A stretch of DNA of 26,991 nt, taken from Chersky-840 sp035532735 (GTDB lineage: Bacteria; Actinomycetota; Acidimicrobiia; Acidimicrobiales; UBA8190). This document shows positions 23,357 to 26,991 of the stretch, one piece after another. Location of the stretch: positions 1 to 26,991 of the forward strand of contig DATKQM010000025.1 in NCBI GenBank assembly GCA_035532735.1, in the 5' to 3' direction. A program made the translations under genes and the position numbers. The notes beneath the pieces are model-generated. The model did no database searches. It had not been told where the DNA came from and saw nothing but the letters and a program-made list of their open reading frames with translations. Every line of letters begins with the position of its first letter. Within the stretch, counting starts at the first letter, position 1.

Positions 23357-23917
23357 TCAGGTGGGTTCGGATAGGTCCGCAGCGTCGGACGGGAGCCTCG
23401 TCTTTTCGCGCCGCACGATGACCTCCGATCGTTCGGGGTGTTCGGGGTCGAGGTGGACTTCGGGCAGATCATCGCCCGGGGGTTCGCCCCCGGCATCGAC
23501 GACAATGGCGATCTCGTTGCCGTGGGGGCCGTAGATGACCTCGTGCAGCCCGACCATCGCCGCCCCCAGCATGCTGGGGGAACGTCCCCGACTCCAGTGC
23601 CGGGGGTGACCGGCGCCGTGCTCTGTCGGCCCGTCGGGATCGTCGGTCGCCTCCAACCAGGAGATCCATTCCTCGTCGGTCCAGGATTCGGGGTCTTCGG
23701 GCGGTCCGCCTTCAGGTGATCGGTCCGAGGGGGACCGGTCTGCGGGGGCTTCGCCGGGTTCGGTGTCCTCGGCGCCGTCCACCTGTTCCACGCTATCGGG
23801 ATGGGCCGCGACGAAACCGCTGGGTGGCGCCGTGGCGCGCCGATCAATCGACGGGCTACGCCGGAGTCGGATCCCCGGGGGGGATACCGGGCGGAGATCC
23901 GTGGGGATTCTCGGCAT
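23357..23917 (-). CDS. Acidic hypothetical protein
   Basis: 186 residues from ATG 23917, which overlaps the end of larC by 62 nt in another frame. No ribosome-binding site marks this ATG, and GTG codons further in (near SVEQVDG) could be the real start and would remove the overlap. The first ~60 residues are Pro/Arg-rich, followed by an acidic stretch (EDPESWTDEEWISWLEA). The better-structured C-terminal part contains SMLGAAMVGLHEVIYGPHG, a short hydrophobic helix, then NEIAIVVDAGG and a Pro/Asp-rich stretch. I do not recognise a named family. It would be the third gene of a larB-larC transcription unit by position. Confidence 0.55.
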   Translation of the reverse strand: MPRIPTDLRPVSPPGIRLRRSPSIDRRATAPPSGFVAAHPDSVEQVDGAEDTEPGEAPADRSPSDRSPEGGPPEDPESWTDEEWISWLEATDDPDGPTEHGAGHPRHWSRGRSPSMLGAAMVGLHEVIYGPHGNEIAIVVDAGGEPPGDDLPEVHLDPEHPERSEVIVRREKTRLPSDAADLSEPT

Positions 23918-25154
23918 CTTCCTGGCGCCGTCGCCACACCGTCTCGGCGCGGTAGAAGACCTCGCGCAAGGGGAGGCTGCTTCGACTCGCCACCCGGGCC
24001 GCGTCGCGCTGCTCGACCTTGACGCGTCCGGGGCTCACCTTGACCCGCACCGATGCCCCGTCCAGCTCGACGTGGTCCATCATGCGCAGCGCGGGCCAGC
24101 GCTCGAGGAGCACACCGCGCACACCCAGGCTCCCGGTCTCGGCTTCCAGGGTGATGCGCAGCGCCTCACTCAGGACTGGGTCGGTGAGGACGCTCACGGT
24201 GTAGCCCGGTCGTCCCTTTTTCATGACGACCGGGGTGATCCAGGCGTCATATGCCCCCGCGTCGAGCAGTGTCTCGATGGCATGGGCCAGGACCTCTCCC
24301 GTCACGTCATCGAGGTTGGTCTCGAGCAACATGACCGGTTGTCCGTGGCTATGGGACTCGACCAGGGATTCTCCCACCACCACCTGGGTGCAATTGGGAA
24401 GCCCGTCAAGGTCATGTGACCCCGCGCCGAACCCGGTGGTGTGGATGCGCATGGGAGGTAGGGGGCCGACGCTCGACGCCAACGCGGCCACGATGGCCGC
24501 GCCGGTCGGTGTCGTGAGCTCGATGGCCAGATCCCGGCCCCACGTCGGGATGCCGCGCAACAACTGGACCACCGCCGGCGAGGGGTTGGGCAAGAATCCG
24601 TGTGCGCTGCGGATGGTGCCCATGCCCGTCGCCACCGGCGACGTGGACACCTCGTCGACACCGAGGATCTCCAGCGCCGCGGCCGTGCCGACCACATCGA
24701 TCACGGCATCATGGGATCCGACCTCATGGAAGTGGACGTGCTCGGGGGGTCGACGATGGATCCTCCCCTCGACCTCGGCCAGCGCCGCGAACGTGTCGAG
24801 AGCCCGACGGGTCACCCGTGGCGGCAGACGTGCCTCTTCGACGAGGCCCACGATGTGGGCATGGGTCCGCACCACGACGTCGTCGGTCGTCTCCACGACA
24901 GCTCGCGTCGCCGCCACCCCGGCCCGAAGCACCGGCTCGGCTCGCAGACTCCAGCCTCCCAGGGGTAGGCGTTGCAACATGGCCAGCAGTTCGGAGAAGT
25001 CCGCCCCAGCGTCGATGAGGCTGCCCAGGGCCATGTCCCCGGCGATGCCCGCGAAGCAGTGGAACCAGGCCACCGTCGGCGGCGGACCCTGACGGGCGAC
25101 ACCGCGAGCCGGCACGTGCTGTGGCACGTCGTCAACGTCCAACCCGGCGCTCAC
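23856..25154 (-). CDS. larC: Nickel-pincer cofactor nickel-insertion protein LarC
   Basis: The start is GTG 25154, overlapping the larB stop by 4 nt (GTGA), which indicates translational coupling; the frame is open further upstream only as an artefact inside larB. 432 residues. LarC features are the opening AWFHCFAGIAGDMALGSLIDAG (split here only by this description; residues 29-50), EHVHFHEVGSHDAVIDVVG, TPTGAA, and the second-half LETNLDD followed by ITPVVMKKGRPG. LarC inserts nickel into the sulfur-bearing pyridinium mononucleotide, using CTP, to make the cofactor of lactate racemase LarA and relatives. In Lactobacillus larC is split and joined by frameshifting; here both halves lie in one uninterrupted frame. 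The last ~25 residues are Pro/Gly-rich. Confidence 0.88.
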   Translation of the reverse strand: MSAGLDVDDVPQHVPARGVARQGPPPTVAWFHCFAGIAGDMALGSLIDAGADFSELLAMLQRLPLGGWSLRAEPVLRAGVAATRAVVETTDDVVVRTHAHIVGLVEEARLPPRVTRRALDTFAALAEVEGRIHRRPPEHVHFHEVGSHDAVIDVVGTAAALEILGVDEVSTSPVATGMGTIRSAHGFLPNPSPAVVQLLRGIPTWGRDLAIELTTPTGAAIVAALASSVGPLPPMRIHTTGFGAGSHDLDGLPNCTQVVVGESLVESHSHGQPVMLLETNLDDVTGEVLAHAIETLLDAGAYDAWITPVVMKKGRPGYTVSVLTDPVLSEALRITLEAETGSLGVRGVLLERWPALRMMDHVELDGASVRVKVSPGRVKVEQRDAARVASRSSLPLREVFYRAETVWRRRQEDAENPHGSPPGIPPGDPTPA

Positions 25155-25900
25155 GGAAGGATCCGGGCGATCGCGCACGCGGCGCCGAACCCGTTGTCGA
25201 TGCCGACGACGGTGAGCCCCGCTGCGCACGACGCATGCATGGCAAGCAACGCCGTGACACCCTCGAGCGCGGCTCCGTAGCCCGTCGACACTGGCACCGC
25301 CACGACCGGGGCGGCGGTGATCCCGGCCACAAGGCTGGCGAGAGCACCTTCCATTCCCGCCACCACGACGACCGCGTCGGCATCGGCCACATCGTCGGCC
25401 GAGGCCAGGAGGCGGTGCACGCCCGCCACGCCGCAGTCGGCCACGAGAAGGGGCTGCAGCCCAAAGGCGACCAAGACGGCCATGCACTCTTCGGCGACAG
25501 GGAGATCTGCCGTGCCCGCCGTCACGACCACGACCCGGCCGGTCCGCGGTGGGGCGGGGCGCCAACTCACCGTCGACAACGACCCCGATCTCGTCACCGA
25601 GCCCTCGGGAGCCATGTCCAAACAGGCTGCGACCTGTCCGTCGTCGCCACGTGTCAGCAGCACCGGGGTCTGCCCCGGTTCGGCGAGGAGCTCAGCCACG
25701 ATCTCGGCACACTGTCGCGCCGTCTTGCCCGGTGCGTACACGGCCTCCCCGGCGCGCTGACGCAGCGCCCGGTGGTGATCGACGCGCGCGAATCCGAGGT
25801 CGACAAAGGGGAGCCGACGTAGTCGGGCCACCGCATCGTCGGGACCGACCACTCCGGCACGAACGTCGTCGAGCAGCTGGCGCAGGGCGGGCTCGTCCAT
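25151..25900 (-). CDS. larB: Pyridinium-3,5-biscarboxylic acid mononucleotide synthase LarB
   Basis: A 249-residue protein. LarB carboxylates the pyridinium ring of nicotinic acid adenine dinucleotide and cleaves its phosphoanhydride, the first step of nickel-pincer cofactor synthesis. The N-terminal segment FARVDHHRALRQRAGEAVYAPGKT (within 38-60) and the AIR-carboxylase-like C-terminal domain are typical: TAGTADLPVAEEC (127-139), VAGMEGALASLVAG (180-193), PVSTGYGAALEG and SCAAGLTVVGIDNGFGA with the conserved Cys225. It is translated first in the larB-larC pair. LarA and the sulfurtransferase LarE are not in this window. The ATG at 25900 is divergent from pheA with 23 nt between the start codons. 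Confidence 0.88.
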   Translation of the reverse strand: MDEPALRQLLDDVRAGVVGPDDAVARLRRLPFVDLGFARVDHHRALRQRAGEAVYAPGKTARQCAEIVAELLAEPGQTPVLLTRGDDGQVAACLDMAPEGSVTRSGSLSTVSWRPAPPRTGRVVVVTAGTADLPVAEECMAVLVAFGLQPLLVADCGVAGVHRLLASADDVADADAVVVVAGMEGALASLVAGITAAPVVAVPVSTGYGAALEGVTALLAMHASCAAGLTVVGIDNGFGAACAIARILP

Positions 25901-25910
25901 GGGTGCCCAC

Positions 25911-25916
25911 TATCCT
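25911..25916 (+). promoter_or_regulatory. -10 box of pheA
   Basis: TATCCT ends 7 nt before ATG 25924, fitting a leaderless message. It lies inside the 23-nt gap to the divergent larB start, so the larB promoter must lie within the pheA coding region or overlap this box. Confidence 0.45.
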
Positions 25917-25923
25917 GCCGCAC

Positions 25924-26883
25924 ATGGATGCGGCCGCAATCACCGAGAGTCCAAGCATGGGTACGATCAGCTTTCTGGGCCCGGCGGGGACCTTCACCGA
26001 AGAAGCCCTGTTCACCCAACCCGACTACGCGTCTGCCGACCTCGTCCCAGCTGCCACGCTCACCGAGGCCCTCGAGGCCGTGGGCAGTGGTCGTGCCTCG
26101 CTGGCGTTCGTACCCATCGAGAACTCGATCGAGGGTGCGGTGAACGCCACCGTGGACAGCCTCGTCTTCGAGGTCGACCTCCTCATCCAACGCGAAGTGG
26201 TCCTCGACATCCACCTCCATCTCGCTGCTCAGCCCGGGACCGCGCTCGGCGACATCACCCGGGTCCTGTCGATCCCGGTGGCATCGGCACAATGCCGGCG
26301 CTATCTCTCCGCACAGCTCCCGAAGGCCGAGATCGTCGCCACGAACTCGACGGCCGAAGCAGCCCGGATCATCAGTAGCGAGAAGTACCCGGGGTCTGCG
26401 GCGCTAGCCCCGCGCCTCGCTGCCGAGCTCTACGGCCTCGAGGTGATCGCCCAGAGCGTGGAGGACCATTCCGACAACCAGACACGGTTCGTGGCTCTCG
26501 CACGAGACGGGCTGCCCGCACCCACGGGACATGACAAGACGAGCATCGTCTGCTTCCAGCGCGAGGATCGCCCCGGGAGCCTGCATGGAATCCTGAGCGA
26601 ATTCGCGGCACGCAGCATCAACCTGACCAAGCTCGAGTCGCGCCCGTCCAAGCGGGGGTTGGGGAATTACTGTTTTCTGATCGATCTCGAAGGGCACCTG
26701 GTCGACGAGGTGGTGGCCGATTGCCTTCGAGTCCTGCACGCCGAGCTCGCGGGGGTGAAGTTCCTCGGCTCGTATCCTGCCGCCGGGGACCATGGCCCAG
26801 CAGTGCGCGCCCAAGCCGACACGGCGTGGCGGCAAGCCGACGCGTGGGTCAACGCGCTGCGATCACAGATTCGCCCGTCCTGA
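25924..26883 (+). CDS. pheA: Prephenate dehydratase
   Basis: A 319-residue protein from ATG 25924, 7 nt after a TATCCT box; ATG 25957 directly before GTISFLGPAGT is an alternative. The prephenate dehydratase domain has FLGPAGTFTEEAL (17-29), VPIENSIEGAV (63-73), the NSTAEAA segment and the catalytic TRF motif (187-189, DNQTRFV). A C-terminal ACT domain (about 206-285) contains RPGSL and the phenylalanine-binding ESRP motif (238-241). It converts prephenate to phenylpyruvate in phenylalanine synthesis and is probably feedback-inhibited by phenylalanine. No chorismate mutase domain is present, so this is the monofunctional type usual in actinobacteria. The tRNA-Ser gene follows 22 nt after the stop. 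Confidence 0.92.
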   Translation: MDAAAITESPSMGTISFLGPAGTFTEEALFTQPDYASADLVPAATLTEALEAVGSGRASLAFVPIENSIEGAVNATVDSLVFEVDLLIQREVVLDIHLHLAAQPGTALGDITRVLSIPVASAQCRRYLSAQLPKAEIVATNSTAEAARIISSEKYPGSAALAPRLAAELYGLEVIAQSVEDHSDNQTRFVALARDGLPAPTGHDKTSIVCFQREDRPGSLHGILSEFAARSINLTKLESRPSKRGLGNYCFLIDLEGHLVDEVVADCLRVLHAELAGVKFLGSYPAAGDHGPAVRAQADTAWRQADAWVNALRSQIRPS

Positions 26884-26890
26884 GCGGCGG

Positions 26891-26896
26891 TATCCT
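26891..26896 (+). promoter_or_regulatory. -10 box of the tRNA-Ser gene
   Basis: TATCCT lies 9 nt before the first base of the mature tRNA, the same hexamer as before pheA. It falls after the pheA stop, so the tRNA can be transcribed independently. Confidence 0.45.
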
Positions 26897-26905
26897 GGCA
26901 TTCCG

Positions 26906-26991
26906 GGAGGGATGGCAGAGCGGACGAATGCGAGGCTCTTGAAAAGCCTTGGCCCAAAAGGCTCGTGGGTTCGAATCCCACTCCCTCCGCC
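26906..26991 (+). tRNA. tRNA-Ser (anticodon UGA), 3' end at window edge
   Basis: The acceptor strand GGAGGGA (26906-26912) pairs with TCCCTCC (26982-26988). The anticodon stem AGGCT/AGCCT encloses the loop CTTGAAA with anticodon TGA at 26940-26942, reading UCA and other UCN codons. A long variable arm of the serine class (GGCCCAAAAGGCTC region) and the T arm GTGGG-TTCGAAT-CCCAC are present. The discriminator G is at 26989 and the first two C of an encoded CCA end the window, so only the terminal A is missing. Confidence 0.95.

Noticed and set aside
25155..25565. N-terminal extension of larC by about 137 residues.
   Set aside because: The extension is Arg/Gly-rich, lies wholly inside larB in another frame, and the GTGA overlap at 25154 gives a normal LarC start.

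Overview
The window is GC-rich, densely packed bacterial chromosome. It most resembles an actinobacterium, probably of class Acidimicrobiia. The support is the combination of GYW-repeat secreted proteins, a CYTH-CHAD protein, a LigC/Prim-Pol pair, a DtxR-family regulator, many GTG starts, and several genes whose start codon lies 6-9 nt after a TAnnnT box (candidate leaderless mRNAs). No sequence search was possible, so the taxonomy is inference. No insertion sequence, prophage, CRISPR array or rRNA was seen.

Region 1 (1-7664, all minus strand) holds four neighbouring exported proteins built from a shared set of modules. Two are calcineurin-like metallophosphoesterases: one is cut by the left edge and is fused to a TIG domain plus a beta-rich module, the other is fused to about one and a half copies of a 43-residue GYW repeat. 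Two are long proteins with the order signal anchor, beta-rich module, two TIG domains, six GYW repeats. The phosphoesterase pair shares one upstream element and the propeller-like pair shares another. This is the most unusual part of the window.

Region 2 (7953-10592, plus) has a CYTH-CHAD protein with a long proline-rich tail, a 384-bp intergenic stretch holding a 112-nt nested inverted repeat and a second palindromic region, and a 55-residue orphan protein.

Region 3 (10622-16666) is metal-related and mixed. An FTR1-type iron permease is divergent from a DtxR-family repressor with a DtxR-like box over the permease promoter. After these come a PPOX-fold protein, a cysteine-type sulfatase divergent from an HD-HD type cation diffusion facilitator, and a GNAT acetyltransferase.

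Region 4 (16746-22417) begins with an agmatinase-family ureohydrolase convergent with a group II PLP decarboxylase. A DNA-repair group follows: a LigC-like ATP-dependent ligase whose 3' end overlaps that of a convergent Prim-Pol, and a divergent HhH-PHP protein resembling the ends of PolX without its polymerase core.

Region 5 (22414-26991) has an alpha/beta hydrolase coupled to the PHP gene, the minus-strand set larB-larC-hypothetical (nickel-pincer cofactor synthesis), and divergently pheA followed by tRNA-Ser(UGA) at the right edge.
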